Positions 53,836 to 63,374 of a stretch of DNA of 64,000 nucleotides are shown here, piece by piece. The position numbers were made by a program, and so were the translations under genes. The notes beneath the pieces are model-generated. The model saw nothing but the letters and a program-made list of their open reading frames with translations. It was not told the DNA's origin and did no database searches. Position 1 is the stretch's first letter, and every line of letters begins with the position of its first letter. This stretch comes from an uncultured Alistipes sp. (GTDB taxonomy: Bacteria; Bacteroidota; Bacteroidia; Bacteroidales; Rikenellaceae), in contig CANPHE010000005.1 in the NCBI GenBank assembly GCA_947573795.1, positions 22,928-86,927 on the forward strand, in the 5' to 3' direction.

Positions 53836-55149
53836 TTAGATATACATGTTCACGAGGGCCTCGTAGAGCTCCTGCTTGCCGCTGCGGCGAGCGGGTTCAC
53901 CGTTCTTGCGGGCATAGTCGGCCACCTGCTCCAGCGTGAGTTTGCCCTCCTCGAAGGCCTTGCCCTCGCCGGCGTCGTACGACGCGTAGCGTTCGGCGAG
54001 CATCTTCTCGTAGGGCGAGTTTTCGAGAATGTCGGCGGCGATGAGCAGCGCGCGGGCCATGACATCCATCGCGGCGATATGGGCGATGAAGATATCTTCG
54101 AGGTCGGTCGAGTTGCGGCGCGTCTTGGCGTCGAAGTTCGTACCGCCGCCCTGCAAACCGCCGCCGCGAACGATCACCAGCATGGCCTGCACCATCTCGT
54201 AGAGGTCGATCGGGAACTGGTCGGTGTCCCAGCCGTTCTGGTAGTCGCCGCGGTTGGCGTCGATCGAACCCAGCATGCCGGCATCTACGGCGCACTGCAA
54301 CTCGTGTTCGAAGGTGTGGCCGGCGAGCGTAGCGTGGTTGACCTCGATGTTGACCTTGAAGTCCTTATCCAGGCCGTGGGCGCGCAGGAACCCGATGACG
54401 GTCTCCGTGTCGACGTCGTATTGGTGCTTCATGGGCTCCATCGGCTTGGGCTCGATCAGGAAGTTACCCTGGAAGCCTTTCGAACGGGCATAGTCGCGGG
54501 CCATGCGGAGCATCGTGGCCATGTGCTCTTTCTCGCGCTTCATATCGGTGTTCAGCAGCGACATGTAACCCTCGCGTCCGCCCCAGAACACGTAGTTCTC
54601 GCCGCCCAGCTCGATCGTAGCGTCGATGGCGTTCTTGATCTGCAACATAGCGCGTGCTGCGGTGTCGAAATCGGGGTTCGTCGAGGCACCGTTCATGTAG
54701 CGGCCGTTCGAGAAGACGTTGGCCGTGCCCCACAGCAGTTTGATGCCCGTTTCGGCCTGCTTCTGCTTGGCGTAGGCGACGATCTCCCGGAGGTTCTTCT
54801 CGTACTCCTCGGCCGTGGCGGCTTCGTCCACCAGGTCGACGTCGTGGAAGCAATAATACTCGATGCCGATCTTCTGCATGAACTCGAATCCGGCGTCCAT
54901 CTTGGCCTTGGCGCGCTCGATGGGGCAGGCCGATTCGTTCCAGGGGAAGCTCTTCGTGCCGCCGCCGAACTGGTCGCCGCCCTCGGCGCAGAGGGTGTGC
55001 CACCAAGCCATCGAGAAGCGCAGCCAATCTTTCATCTTGCGGCCGGCTACCACCTGCTCGGGGTTGTAGTAACGGAAAGCCATCGGGTTCTTCGAATCCT
55101 TGCCTTCGAAAGCGATCTTTTCAACGGAAGGAAAATAGGTTTTTGCCAT
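53836..55149 (-). CDS. xylA: Xylose isomerase
   Basis: Converts D-xylose to D-xylulose in the cytosol with two divalent metals. 437 residues, the long (class II) form. Active-site parts: [20 protein letters not shown], the catalytic His/Asp in [13 protein letters not shown], metal ligands in [38 protein letters not shown] and [20 protein letters not shown], and the C-terminal [20 protein letters not shown]. It is complete and in the usual position between xylB and xylE. The 114-base gap before it holds a core piece of the MITE-like repeat. Confidence 0.97.
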   Translation of the reverse strand: MAKTYFPSVEKIAFEGKDSKNPMAFRYYNPEQVVAGRKMKDWLRFSMAWWHTLCAEGGDQFGGGTKSFPWNESACPIERAKAKMDAGFEFMQKIGIEYYCFHDVDLVDEAATAEEYEKNLREIVAYAKQKQAETGIKLLWGTANVFSNGRYMNGASTNPDFDTAARAMLQIKNAIDATIELGGENYVFWGGREGYMSLLNTDMKREKEHMATMLRMARDYARSKGFQGNFLIEPKPMEPMKHQYDVDTETVIGFLRAHGLDKDFKVNIEVNHATLAGHTFEHELQCAVDAGMLGSIDANRGDYQNGWDTDQFPIDLYEMVQAMLVIVRGGGLQGGGTNFDAKTRRNSTDLEDIFIAHIAAMDVMARALLIAADILENSPYEKMLAERYASYDAGEGKAFEEGKLTLEQVADYARKNGEPARRSGKQELYEALVNMYI

Positions 55150-55223
55150 AGTTTTGTTATGTTTTAGGTGAATTTTAAGTATTAGAGACTCTTGACTCTG
55201 TTTTTGCTTTTGTCGGTCGCGGC

Positions 55224-55256
55224 CTCGCGGCCTTTGGCCGCGTTTACAAATCTGAC
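55224..55256. repeat. Core fragment of the MITE-like element between xylB and xylA
   Basis: CTCGCGGCCTTTGGCCGCG followed by TTTACAAATCTGAC corresponds to the first internal hairpin and following bases of copy A (near 9872-9904). The element ends are missing. Confidence 0.5.
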
Positions 55257-55263
55257 ACTCTTC

Positions 55264-56745
55264 TTAATTATGAATTCTTAATTGCTCTTTCCAGGCCCGG
55301 TAAGCGGCTTCGAGCGCCTCGCGGTCGGCCTCGACGGGTTCGACGACCTCCAGGCGTCGCAGCGATGCGAAAGCCTCCTCGCGGCTTCGGTAGAAACCGG
55401 CTCCGAGCGCCGCACCGCGGGCCGCACCCAGTGCGCCGTCGGTGTTGAAAAGCTCGATGCGGGCCCCGGTGAGCGTCGCCAGCGTCCGGCGGAAGAGGGG
55501 CGAGAGGAAAAGATTGGCCTGTCCGGCCCGGATCACGTCGGGACGCAGCCCCATTTCGCGCATGATGTCGATGCCGTAGCGGAACGAATAGGCGATGCCC
55601 TCCTGCGTGGCACGGATCAGGTGCGCCGTGGTATGACGGTTGAGGTCGAGCCCCACGAAGGCGGCTCCCGTGACCTTATTCTCCAACACGCGCTCGGCAC
55701 CGTTGCCGAACGGCAGTACCAACAGCCCGTCCGATCCGGCCGGAACGCTTTCCGCGGCACGGTTCATCGCAGCATAGTCCATCGTCTGCTGCACGACGTG
55801 GCGGCGCAGCCACGAATTCATGATGCCCGTACCGTTGATGCAGAGCAGAATGCCGTAGCGAGGCGCCTGCGTGCGGTGGTTGACGTGTACGAAGGTGTTA
55901 ACGCGCGACAGCGGATCGGCTTTCGGGGTGTCCACCACGCCGTAGACTACACCGCTCGTGCCGCCCGTCGCGGCGATCTCGCCTGCCTCCATGACATTGA
56001 GCGAGAAGGCGTTGTTGGGCTGGTCGCCGGCCCGATAAGCGATCGGCGTGCCGGCCGGGATGCCCAAGAGCCGTTCGGTCGCCTCGTCCGTGCGGGCGCA
56101 GATGCCGATCGAAGGTCCTGCTTCGGGGATCATCGCATGCGGAATGCCGTAATGATCGGCGACGAAATCGGCACGGCGCTCCTCCTTGAAGTCCCAGAGA
56201 ATCTGCTCGGAAAGGCCGCTCACACTGGTGGCGATCCGTCCCGAGAGGCGGTAGGCGACATAATCGCCCGGGAGCATGAATTTGTCGATGCGGGCGAAGG
56301 TCTCCGGCTCGTTGCGGGCTACCCAGGCGAGTTTCGACGCCGTGAAGTTGCCCGGCGAGTTGAGGGCATGTTCGAGGCAGTATTCGCGACCGATCGTCTC
56401 CAGCGCCTCGGCGCCGATCTCCACGGCCCGCGAGTCGCACCAGATGATCGCCTTGCGCAAGGGGGTTCCCGAGCTGTCGAGGCAGACGAGTCCGTGCATC
56501 TGATAGGTGATGCCGATGCACGCCACGTCGCGCATGTCGTGGCCCGCGGCTGCGATTTTGCGGATGCCTTCGGTGACGTAGCGCCACCACATTTCGGGGT
56601 CCTGTTCGGCCCATCCGGCGTGCGGCGCGTCGATGGGCATCTCCTGCGAAGGATTGGTCGACGAGGCTACGCATTCGCCCGTGGCGATCTCCAGCAGGGA
56701 GACCTTGACGGACGAGGAGCCGATGTCGATGCCTAAACTTTTCAT
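55264..56745 (-). CDS. xylB: Xylulokinase
   Basis: Phosphorylates D-xylulose to xylulose 5-phosphate for the pentose phosphate pathway. 493 residues of the FGGY kinase family: phosphate-binding LGIDIGSSSVKVSLLEIATG at the N-terminus, GWAEQDPEMWW, ITYQMHGLVCLD with WCDSRA, catalytic Asp region YRAGDQPNNAF, ATGGTSGVVYGV, and the second ATPase part IRAGQANLFLSPLFRRTLAT with NTDGALGAARGAALGAG. It begins 30 bases after the regulator gene and precedes xylA. Confidence 0.95.
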   Translation of the reverse strand: MKSLGIDIGSSSVKVSLLEIATGECVASSTNPSQEMPIDAPHAGWAEQDPEMWWRYVTEGIRKIAAAGHDMRDVACIGITYQMHGLVCLDSSGTPLRKAIIWCDSRAVEIGAEALETIGREYCLEHALNSPGNFTASKLAWVARNEPETFARIDKFMLPGDYVAYRLSGRIATSVSGLSEQILWDFKEERRADFVADHYGIPHAMIPEAGPSIGICARTDEATERLLGIPAGTPIAYRAGDQPNNAFSLNVMEAGEIAATGGTSGVVYGVVDTPKADPLSRVNTFVHVNHRTQAPRYGILLCINGTGIMNSWLRRHVVQQTMDYAAMNRAAESVPAGSDGLLVLPFGNGAERVLENKVTGAAFVGLDLNRHTTAHLIRATQEGIAYSFRYGIDIMREMGLRPDVIRAGQANLFLSPLFRRTLATLTGARIELFNTDGALGAARGAALGAGFYRSREEAFASLRRLEVVEPVEADREALEAAYRAWKEQLRIHN

Positions 56746-56775
56746 GATAAGGTCGGTTGAGTTTCGGTATAATGG

Positions 56776-57522
56776 TCAATAGCGCCAGTTGTCGATAAAT
56801 CCCAAGCGCAATTTCTCTTTGACCGCTTTTTTGTAGGCGGCACGGTTGAAGACGTAGTATTGCGCCGGTTTGTGGGCCACGCCCTGCTCGTGTTCGGACG
56901 TGGGACAGAGAAATCCCGAGGCGAGAATCTTCTTGCGGAAATTGCGGTTGTCGATCTCGATGCCCAGCACCGCGCCGTAGAGCGTCTGCAACTGGCGGAT
57001 GGTGAATTTGCGGGGCAGCAGCTCGAACGCTACGGGCGACTGGCACATCTCGCGGCAGAGCAGCGTCAGCGCCGCCGAGAGAATCTGTTTGTGGTCCATC
57101 GCCAGGCGTACGATCGACTCTACGGCGACCCACTGCGCCCCCTTGGCCGTGGTGTAGGCTACCGTACGGTCGTCGAGCTTCACCAGGGCGTAGTAGCCCA
57201 CCGTCACGACCCGTTCGGAGTGGGTTCCGTGGTGTCGGTTGATCCACTTCAACTCCTCGCCGCTGACGCGCGCCGGGTCGGAGAAGATATCGATCTGCTT
57301 CAGATAGACCTTCCTTAGGCCCGTAGCCTCCTCCAGCACGCGGATCGCCGCATTGGGCAGCGTCTCGTTTTCGAGAATCATCGCGCCGGGGAGTTTCAGC
57401 CGGTCGAGCTGCGTATCGGGTGCGTAATAGCGCCGTTCGATGAGCAGCACCTTGAGGGTACGGCCGTCGAATCCGAATACGGCGCAGTCTACCGACAGCG
57501 ATTGATTCATCTGAATGGACAT
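56776..57522 (-). CDS. Nudix-domain transcriptional regulator of the NrtR family (xylose operon)
   Basis: 248 residues from the ATG at 57522; in-frame alternatives are 57510 and 57558. The N-terminal Nudix fold (LSVDCAVFGFDGRTLKVLLI, LPGAMILENETLPNAAIRVL, EEATGLRK) has a degenerate Nudix box, as expected for regulators that bind but do not hydrolyse the ligand. The C-terminal winged HTH lies around KFTIRQLQTLYGAVLGIEID and FRKKILASGFL. NrtR-type proteins are known to control arabinose and xylose genes in Bacteroidetes. As first gene of the regulator-xylB-xylA-xylE operon, next to a palindrome over its promoter, it is the likely xylose-responsive regulator. Confidence 0.87.
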   Translation of the reverse strand: MSIQMNQSLSVDCAVFGFDGRTLKVLLIERRYYAPDTQLDRLKLPGAMILENETLPNAAIRVLEEATGLRKVYLKQIDIFSDPARVSGEELKWINRHHGTHSERVVTVGYYALVKLDDRTVAYTTAKGAQWVAVESIVRLAMDHKQILSAALTLLCREMCQSPVAFELLPRKFTIRQLQTLYGAVLGIEIDNRNFRKKILASGFLCPTSEHEQGVAHKPAQYYVFNRAAYKKAVKEKLRLGFIDNWRY

Positions 57523-57574
57523 CGTAACTGGTTCTGGTTCCGATTGTAAAATTAGCAATAAGGCCGCTGAAATG

Positions 57575-57600
57575 CAAACTTATCGTAAATCTTACGCTAA
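57575..57600 (-). promoter_or_regulatory. Promoter and candidate operator of the xylose operon
   Basis: Minus-strand TAAGTTTG (57575-57582) fits TAnnTTTG. Overlapping its upstream edge is the near-perfect palindrome TTATCGTAA-ATC-TTACGCTAA (57580-57600; 8 of 9 pairs). It lies 53-78 bases before the regulator start, where a dimeric winged-HTH repressor would block the promoter. The assignment to this regulator is inference. Confidence 0.6.
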
Positions 57601-57704
57601 CTATCCGGCCGCACCGCGGTGCTACGGACCCCGAAAGCCGTTTTTCGCCCCGTCGGATAACGTGTTTTTTACGTTAACCCCTGTCGGTCGGTCCTGCAAA
57701 CGAC

Positions 57705-57735
57705 GGGCCCTTTTCCCTGTATGGGAAAAGGGCCC
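57705..57735 (-). terminator. Terminator-like hairpin between galM and the xylose operon
   Basis: Perfect 13-bp stem GGGCCCTTTTCCC / GGGAAAAGGGCCC with a 5-base loop, 23 bases after the galM stop. The U-run is poor. Confidence 0.65.
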
Positions 57736-57757
57736 GAAAAGATGGGGTTCGTCTCTC

Positions 57758-58813
57758 TTAGCAGATGCCGAAGCGGTAGACGATCTTTTCGCAATAGGTC
57801 TCGCCCGGATGCAGCAGCGGCGAGGGGAAATCGGCATGATTTACGGCATCGGGGTAGTTCTGGCATTCGAGCGCTACGCCGTCGTGGTCGGCATAGCGGC
57901 CGCCCGTCTTGGTCTCGGGACATCCGCCTGCGAGCCAGTTGCCCGTGTAGACCATCACGCTGGGCTGCGAGGTCAGCACTTCGACCTTACGGCCCGATTT
58001 CGGATCGCGCAGACATCCTGCTACGGCGAGGATGTGTCGCTTCCAGCCGTCGATCGGGAAGGGGTGGTCGTAGCCCCGGAAGTCGCGGATATGGTTGAAC
58101 TCCGAGTCGATGCCCTCCCGGAAAGCCCGGAACCGGCGGAAATCCTGCGGCGTGCCGGTAACGTCGAGACGCTCGCCCGTCGGAATCTGACGCTCGTTCA
58201 TTTCCAGAATTTCCGAGCAGTTGAGTTGCAGCTCGTGGTCGAGAATCGAACCGCTGCCGTCCCCCGAGAGGTTGAAATAGACATGGTTCGTGAGGTTGAC
58301 CACCGTGGTCCGATCCGTGCGTGCCAGGTAGGTGATCTCCAGCGCATTGTCGTCGTCGAAATCGAACACGGCCTCGACGCAAAGTTCGCCCGGATAGCCC
58401 TGGTCGCCATCCTCCGAGGTGAGGGACATGACCACGCGGTTGGTCTCCACACGGCTCTCCCAGACCCGGTTGGCGAAGTTTTTCGTGCCGCCGTGCAGGT
58501 GGTTGGGACCGTTGTTGACCTCCAACGCATACTCCTCGCCCTCGACCGTCATGCGGCCGTAAGCGATGCGGTTGGCACACCGTCCGACGCTCTTGCCCGA
58601 GGCGGCTCCGTCGTAGAAATACCCTTCGGGGTGTTTGTAGCCCAGTACGACGTCGGCCAAGCGGCCTTCGCGGTCGGGCATCTTCGCCGCGACGATGGCG
58701 GCACCGAAATTCGAGAGCTGCACTTCGGCGCCTGCGCCATTGCGCATCGTGTAGAGGATGATCGCCTCTCCTTCCGGGGTCATGCCCCAAACGTGCTGTT
58801 CGATCTGGATCAT
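57758..58813 (-). CDS. galM: Aldose 1-epimerase (mutarotase)
   Basis: Interconverts alpha and beta anomers of aldoses such as galactose, glucose or xylose. 351 residues from the ATG at 58813 (IQIEQHVWGMTPEGEAIILY); an ATG at 58900 adds 29 residues of poor quality. GalM motifs: VGRCANRIAYGRMTVEGEEY, NNGPNHLHGGTKNFANRVW with the catalytic His, LTNHVYFNLSGDGSG with the second His, and the C-terminal GVALECQNYPDAVNHADFPS carrying the catalytic Glu. It is directly upstream of the xylose operon in the same direction, which suits a role in pentose use, although a terminator-like hairpin separates them. Confidence 0.94.
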   Translation of the reverse strand: MIQIEQHVWGMTPEGEAIILYTMRNGAGAEVQLSNFGAAIVAAKMPDREGRLADVVLGYKHPEGYFYDGAASGKSVGRCANRIAYGRMTVEGEEYALEVNNGPNHLHGGTKNFANRVWESRVETNRVVMSLTSEDGDQGYPGELCVEAVFDFDDDNALEITYLARTDRTTVVNLTNHVYFNLSGDGSGSILDHELQLNCSEILEMNERQIPTGERLDVTGTPQDFRRFRAFREGIDSEFNHIRDFRGYDHPFPIDGWKRHILAVAGCLRDPKSGRKVEVLTSQPSVMVYTGNWLAGGCPETKTGGRYADHDGVALECQNYPDAVNHADFPSPLLHPGETYCEKIVYRFGIC

Positions 58814-59233
58814 AATGGGTTGTTTTAGGTTGTTGCTGTTTTGGGTTCGGGTAGTGCAGTTCGCTTTGCAGCTCATAATGTCCGGCTTTTTGCCGGGCAC
58901 AGTTCGTCACCATTTCCTCTAATATCCGACTCTTAGTCGGGCTGTTCGGCGCCGGGGATGGCGGCGAACTGCACCGTCAGTGCTATACTTCCAAAACCCG
59001 TCTTCGGCGGCAGGGCAGGTTTTAGGTCCGACCTTGCGGTCTGAAAGACCGCGCGAGCCGTAGCCTCCCCCTGGCGGAGGCTCGCTTTAGTCCGGGGACA
59101 GATGACCGCAAAAAGCAAATTCTGCTGCTATTTCCCCATAGGACCCGGCTCTTAGCCGGGCTCGCCCCGCAGGCTACGGCCCGCCACGCTCCCGACCGCC
59201 TCGGATGAATTTTGAAAGCGAAATACCTTTCGC
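58814..59233. other. Repeat-filled gap between galM and gltX
   Basis: 420 bases without a gene. It has short hairpins TCCGGCTTTTTGCCGGGC (near 58881) and TCCGACTCTTAGTCGGGC (near 58926), then the extended double-hairpin repeat at 59036-59177. Confidence 0.6.
59036..59177 (+). repeat. Extended double-hairpin repeat, copy 4
   Basis: Stem GCGGTC-TGAAA-GACCGC, then GCGAGCCGTAGCCTCC pairing with GGCGGAGGCTCGC, then TCCGGGGACAGA, a spacer, ATTTCCCC, hairpin CCCGGCTCTTAGCCGGG and CGCAGGCTAC. Same order as 9516-9653. The first stem differs from the other copies at both paired positions. Confidence 0.7.
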
Positions 59234-60769
59234 TTATTCCGCCGGCTGGAGCGTCTCCAGGATGCGGTCGATGCGGCGCAGGGTCTCCTCCTTGCCGATG
59301 AAGGTCGTGACGTCGTACATGCCCGGGCCCTTTCCGGCACCGACCAGCGCCAGGCGCAATGTGTTCATCACCTGGCCCATGCCATAGCCCTTCTGCTCGA
59401 TCCAGCCGTGAACGATACGTTCGGTATTTTCCAGCGAGAAGTCGTCGATCGACGCCAATACCTCGCGCAACTCGCGCAGGATGGCGGGATTCTGTCCCTT
59501 CCAGTATTTGCGGGTCTGCTTCTCCTCGTAGCTTTCGGGCGCCGTGAAGAAGAACGACGTAAGGTCCCACAGGTCGGTGGTGAGTTGTGCGCGCTCCTTC
59601 ATGATGCCGGCGGCGCGTCCGGCCAACTCGTCCGAAACCTCGATGCCGTGGCTGCGCAGGATCGGCTGGCAGGCGGCGGCCAGCTCGGCGTCGCTCTTGC
59701 GGTGCATATATTGGGCGTTGAACCACTTGGCTTTGTCGGGTTGGAACCGGGCGCCCGATTTCGAGACGCGTTCCAGCGAGAAACCGTCGATCAATTCCTG
59801 CATCGTGAACAATTCCTGCTCCGTGCCGGGATTCCAGCCCAGCAGCGCCAGCATGTTGATGAAGGCCTCGGGGAAATAACCGTCCTCGCGGTAGCCGCGC
59901 GACGTTTCGCCCGTCGCGGGCGATTTCCAGAAGAGCGGGAAGACGGGGAAGCCCATCTTGTCGCCGTCGCGCTTGGAGAGTTTGCCGCCGCCCGTGGGTT
60001 TGAGCAGCAGCGGCAGGTGCGCGAAAGCGGGTTGGGTCTGCTCCCATCCGAAGGCTTTATACAATAGGTAATGCAGCGGCAGCGAAGGCAGCCACTCCTC
60101 GCCGCGAATGACGTGCGAGACCTCCATCAGGTGGTCGTCGACGATGTTCGCGAGGTGATACGTGGGCAGCGCATCGGCCGATTTGTAGAGTACCTTGTCG
60201 TCCAGCGTCGAGGTGTTGACCTCCACGTGCCCGCGGATCAGGTCGTCCATCGCTACGGTTTCGTTCTCGGGCATCCGGAAGCGGATGACCCACTGGTCGC
60301 CGCGGTCGATGCGGGCACGAACCTCCTCGGCCGGAAGGGCCAGCGACGTGGCGAGCTTCTCGCGCACGGCATAATTGTAAGCGAACGTTTCGCCGCGGCC
60401 TTCGGCCTCCTTGCGCAGTGCGTCGAGCTCCTCGGCCGTATCGAACGCGTAGTAGGCCCATCCCGCCTCGACGAGTTGCAGGGCGTATTTGAGGTAGATT
60501 TCGCGCCGTTCGCTCTGACGGTAGGGAGCATGGGGGCCGCCGACACCGACGCCTTCGTCGATCTCGATGCCGCACCACTTCAGCGATTCGAGAATGTACT
60601 CCTCGGCTCCCGGTACGAAACGCTGCGAGTCGGTATCCTCGATGCGCAGGATCATCGTTCCGCCGTGCTGACGGGCGAAAAGGTAGTTGTAGAGCGCCGT
60701 ACGGACGCCGCCGATATGCAGCGGTCCCGTGGGGCTGGGTGCGAAGCGCACCCGAACAGGTCTTTCCAT
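59234..60769 (-). CDS. gltX: Glutamyl-tRNA synthetase
   Basis: Class I aminoacyl-tRNA synthetase charging tRNA-Glu. 511 residues. Signature 1 in [20 protein letters not shown] (HIGH variant HIGG), [20 protein letters not shown], the tRNA-acceptor part [39 protein letters not shown], and signature 2 in [20 protein letters not shown]. The C-terminal helical anticodon-binding part ends ILETLQPAE. It starts 61 bases after the SIMPL gene on the same strand. Confidence 0.96.
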   Translation of the reverse strand: MERPVRVRFAPSPTGPLHIGGVRTALYNYLFARQHGGTMILRIEDTDSQRFVPGAEEYILESLKWCGIEIDEGVGVGGPHAPYRQSERREIYLKYALQLVEAGWAYYAFDTAEELDALRKEAEGRGETFAYNYAVREKLATSLALPAEEVRARIDRGDQWVIRFRMPENETVAMDDLIRGHVEVNTSTLDDKVLYKSADALPTYHLANIVDDHLMEVSHVIRGEEWLPSLPLHYLLYKAFGWEQTQPAFAHLPLLLKPTGGGKLSKRDGDKMGFPVFPLFWKSPATGETSRGYREDGYFPEAFINMLALLGWNPGTEQELFTMQELIDGFSLERVSKSGARFQPDKAKWFNAQYMHRKSDAELAAACQPILRSHGIEVSDELAGRAAGIMKERAQLTTDLWDLTSFFFTAPESYEEKQTRKYWKGQNPAILRELREVLASIDDFSLENTERIVHGWIEQKGYGMGQVMNTLRLALVGAGKGPGMYDVTTFIGKEETLRRIDRILETLQPAE

Positions 60770-60830
60770 ATTTCGTTTGAGGGTTTATAGGGTTCCGAGT
60801 CCGGTTCGGTGTAAAATCGGATATATTTGC

Positions 60831-61559
60831 TTATCGGACCCGGTATTCGATCCGCATGGTGATGCGGGCTTTCTTGTTGCGCGACGAGGTGTTGAACGAA
60901 CCTCCGGCCGAGAACTCCTCGTTGGAGTTGGCGCCCGTGATCTGGAAGACGCCCATGCGGGCCGAAGCGACCTTGCCGATCTTCGTGCCGGCATTGCGGG
61001 CGATCTTCTCGGCACGCGTGCGGGCATCGGCCGAAGCGGTCTCGATCAATCCCATCTTCACGTCGTCGAGCCTCGTATAGTAATAATCCGGAGCGTAGGC
61101 CTCGATCGAAACGCCCTGGGCGATGAGCGACGAGATTTCACGCGAGATGGTCTCGACCTTCTCGACCTCGGACGACTCTACGGTGAAACGCTGGCGCAGC
61201 TCGTAACCCGTGAAACGTTGTCCCGCCCAGCTGCCGTTGGCGTTGTAGACGGGCGAGAATTGTTTGTCCACGTTCACGAACTCGAAGACCACGGCTTCGG
61301 CCGGGAGCCCCTTCGCGGCGAGGTAATCCTGCACCTTCTTTTTGCTCTGCTCGATCTGGGCGTATCCCGTGGCGACGTTCTGCGCCTCGGCGGTGAGCGT
61401 GCCCGACCATACGATCAGATCGGAGGTGAATTCCGTTTCGCCCAGTCCCGTCACGACGACGGTATCCTGCGCGCGATATTTATAGGTATAGGCGCGCCCC
61501 AAAACGTAGGCGCTCAAAACGGCTGCGATGCCGAGGATGATGTACTTCGCGTATTTCAT
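60831..61559 (-). CDS. SIMPL (DUF541) domain protein
   Basis: 242 residues with one N-terminal membrane helix (YAKYIILGIAAVLSAYVLGR) serving as signal anchor or uncleaved signal. The SIMPL domain follows: VVVTGLGETEFTSDLIVWSG, EQSKKKVQDYLAAKGLPAEA, GYELRQRFTVESSEVEKVET, and the C-terminal ADARTRAEKIARNAGTKIGK and SRNKKARITMRIEYRVR. The family occurs in the periplasm or on the membrane; its function in bacteria is unclear. It lies between ychF and gltX and may share a transcript with both. Confidence 0.88.
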   Translation of the reverse strand: MKYAKYIILGIAAVLSAYVLGRAYTYKYRAQDTVVVTGLGETEFTSDLIVWSGTLTAEAQNVATGYAQIEQSKKKVQDYLAAKGLPAEAVVFEFVNVDKQFSPVYNANGSWAGQRFTGYELRQRFTVESSEVEKVETISREISSLIAQGVSIEAYAPDYYYTRLDDVKMGLIETASADARTRAEKIARNAGTKIGKVASARMGVFQITGANSNEEFSAGGSFNTSSRNKKARITMRIEYRVR

Positions 61560-61601
61560 AGCGTATTCGGTGTTATATCGGTTGTATCTTATCGTCGGGC
61601 G

Positions 61602-62702
61602 TCAGACATTGAACAGGAAATGCATGATGTCGCCGTCCTGCACGACGTATTCCTTGCCTTCGATGCTCAGCTTACCCGCGTCGCGGCACGCCTTCTCCGA
61701 TCCGAGCGATACGTAATCGTCGTACTTGATGACCTCGGCGCGGATGAAACCTTTCTCGAAATCGGTGTGGATCACGCCCGCCGTCTGGGGGGCCTTCATG
61801 CCGCGGACATAGGTCCACGCACGCGATTCGTCAGCACCGGTCGTGAAGAAGGTTTCGAGGTTGAGCAGTTTATAAGCCGATTTGATGAGCCGCGCGACTC
61901 CCGATTCCTTCAATCCGAGGTCGTCGAGGAACATTTGCCGCTCCTCGTAACTCTCCAATTCGGCGATGTCGGCCTCGGTCGCAGCCGCGATGACGAGCAT
62001 TTCGGCTTTCTCGTCGGCGATAGCCGCACGCACCGCTTCGGTGTAGGCATTGCCCGTTACGGCACTCTTTTCGTCTACGTTGCAGACGTAGAGCACCGGT
62101 TTGTCGGTCAGCAGGTTCAGATCGGCCACCAACTTGCGGTCCTCCTTTTCGAGTTCCACCGTGCGGGCCGAAAGTCCCTGTTCGAGTACTGCCTTGTACT
62201 GCAATAACAGTTCCACAGCGCGTTTGGCGTTCTTGTCGCCACCCGACGTGGCCTGCTTCTGCGTCTTGGCGAGGCGGTTTTCGATGGTCTCGAGGTCCTT
62301 GAGCTGCAATTCGGTGTCGATGATCCCCTTGTCGCGCACGGGATCGATCGATCCGTCGACGTGGGTGATGTTGCCGTTGTCGAAGCAGCGCAGCACGTGG
62401 ATGATGGCGTTCGTGTTGCGAATGTTGCCCAGGAACTTGTTGCCCAGGCCCTCGCCTTTCGAGGCGCCTTTGACCAAGCCTGCGATGTCGACGATCTCGA
62501 TCGTCGTGGGAATCACCCGCTTGGGATTATCGATCTGAGCCAGGCGGATCAGCCGCTCGTCGGGTACGGTGATGACTCCGACGTTGGGATCGATCGTGCA
62601 GAAAGGAAAATTGGCGGCCTGTGCCTTGGCGTTGGACAGGCAGTTGAAAAGCGTCGACTTGCCTACGTTGGGCAGGCCCACTATACCGCATTGTAAAGCC
62701 AT
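61602..62702 (-). CDS. ychF: Redox-regulated ATPase YchF (OLA1 family)
   Basis: 366 residues of the Obg-related P-loop family with ATP preference. G1 in CGIVGLPNVGKSTLFNCLSN, FCTIDPNVGVITVPDERL, G3 in VDIAGLVKGASKGEGLGNKF with NIRNTNAIIHVLRCFDNGNI, the G4-like YVCNVDEKS, and a C-terminal TGS domain ending VQDGDIMHFLFNV. YchF binds ribosomes and takes part in stress and translation control. Its promoter lies in the hairpin-promoter repeat upstream; the nearest -7 box is 55 bases before the ATG. Confidence 0.96.
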   Translation of the reverse strand: MALQCGIVGLPNVGKSTLFNCLSNAKAQAANFPFCTIDPNVGVITVPDERLIRLAQIDNPKRVIPTTIEIVDIAGLVKGASKGEGLGNKFLGNIRNTNAIIHVLRCFDNGNITHVDGSIDPVRDKGIIDTELQLKDLETIENRLAKTQKQATSGGDKNAKRAVELLLQYKAVLEQGLSARTVELEKEDRKLVADLNLLTDKPVLYVCNVDEKSAVTGNAYTEAVRAAIADEKAEMLVIAAATEADIAELESYEERQMFLDDLGLKESGVARLIKSAYKLLNLETFFTTGADESRAWTYVRGMKAPQTAGVIHTDFEKGFIRAEVIKYDDYVSLGSEKACRDAGKLSIEGKEYVVQDGDIMHFLFNV

Positions 62703-62757
62703 TATCGCTCGTTCGTTTTTGTGTCAGACATGGCGGTTCGCACCGCGTTTAAGTCCA

Positions 62758-62838
62758 CAAAGATATGAATAAGCGAGGGCAATGCCAAATTTATTTGAGC
62801 ATTGCCGAGCGGGAGTATCTTCGGCGCAGCCAAAGATA
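62758..62838 (-). repeat. Hairpin-promoter repeat upstream of ychF
   Basis: CAAAGATA at 62758 and 62831, 73 bases apart, the same period as at 37755/37828, and almost the same sequence between them (GCGAGGGCAATGCCAAATTT, GAGCGGGAGTATCTTCGGC). On the minus strand TTTG stands 20 bases before the TATCTTTG nearest to ychF: a consensus promoter pointing into ychF. Confidence 0.75.
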
Positions 62839-63002
62839 CGAATAAGCCGAGCGAAAAAGCAAGCTCGCCTGCATTTTTTCCGAGACGCAGTATTTCCGGT
62901 GCAGTCCGCCTATGGCGTTTTTCCGCAGGCTGCTTACCCGCAATTTTACTACCCAAAACTGCAGGCGCCCCAGCCGCCGAAGATGGTCTTTTTCTGTAAA
63001 TT

Positions 63003-63074
63003 GCGGCTCCGAGGAGCCGCGCGAACCGTAGCCTCTCCCGGCGGAGGCTCGCTATACTCACCCCGCAGGCTACG
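63003..63074 (+). repeat. Double-hairpin intergenic repeat, copy 5
   Basis: Stem GCGGCTC-CGA-GGAGCCGC type, then GCGAACCGTAGCCTCTCCC pairing with GGCGGAGGCTCGC, then CCCCGCAGGCTACG. It matches the copy at 23156-23226 apart from the first stem, which is changed on both sides. Confidence 0.65.
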
Positions 63075-63337
63075 CCTCCGCCCCTTTCAACTGCCGAAGA
63101 TGATTATTGCACGAAAATCGGCAACCGTCGCGTATTCATCCCCCATCGACCACGATCTCCGGCACAAAGGATGGAGTCTCCTAACCACCCTTCTAAAACC
63201 CTTTAAAATCGCATAAAGAGCCTTCCCATGCAGCATTGCAGCCCATTACGCACTACCAAGAACCGACACCCGGATTCGCTACACCGAAACTCACGGTCTC
63301 AGCCTATTCCAAGGGTCGACGCTCCGAACCCGAACCG

Positions 63338-63374
63338 AAAAAGGGTATCCGACCGAAATCGGATACCCTTTTCG
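63338..63374 (-). terminator. Terminator of rplQ
   Basis: Stem AAAAGGGTATCCGA / TCGGATACCCTTTT with a 6-base loop. Read on the minus strand it ends in TTTTTCGG. It lies about 45 bases after the rplQ stop and closes the ribosomal protein operon. Confidence 0.85.
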
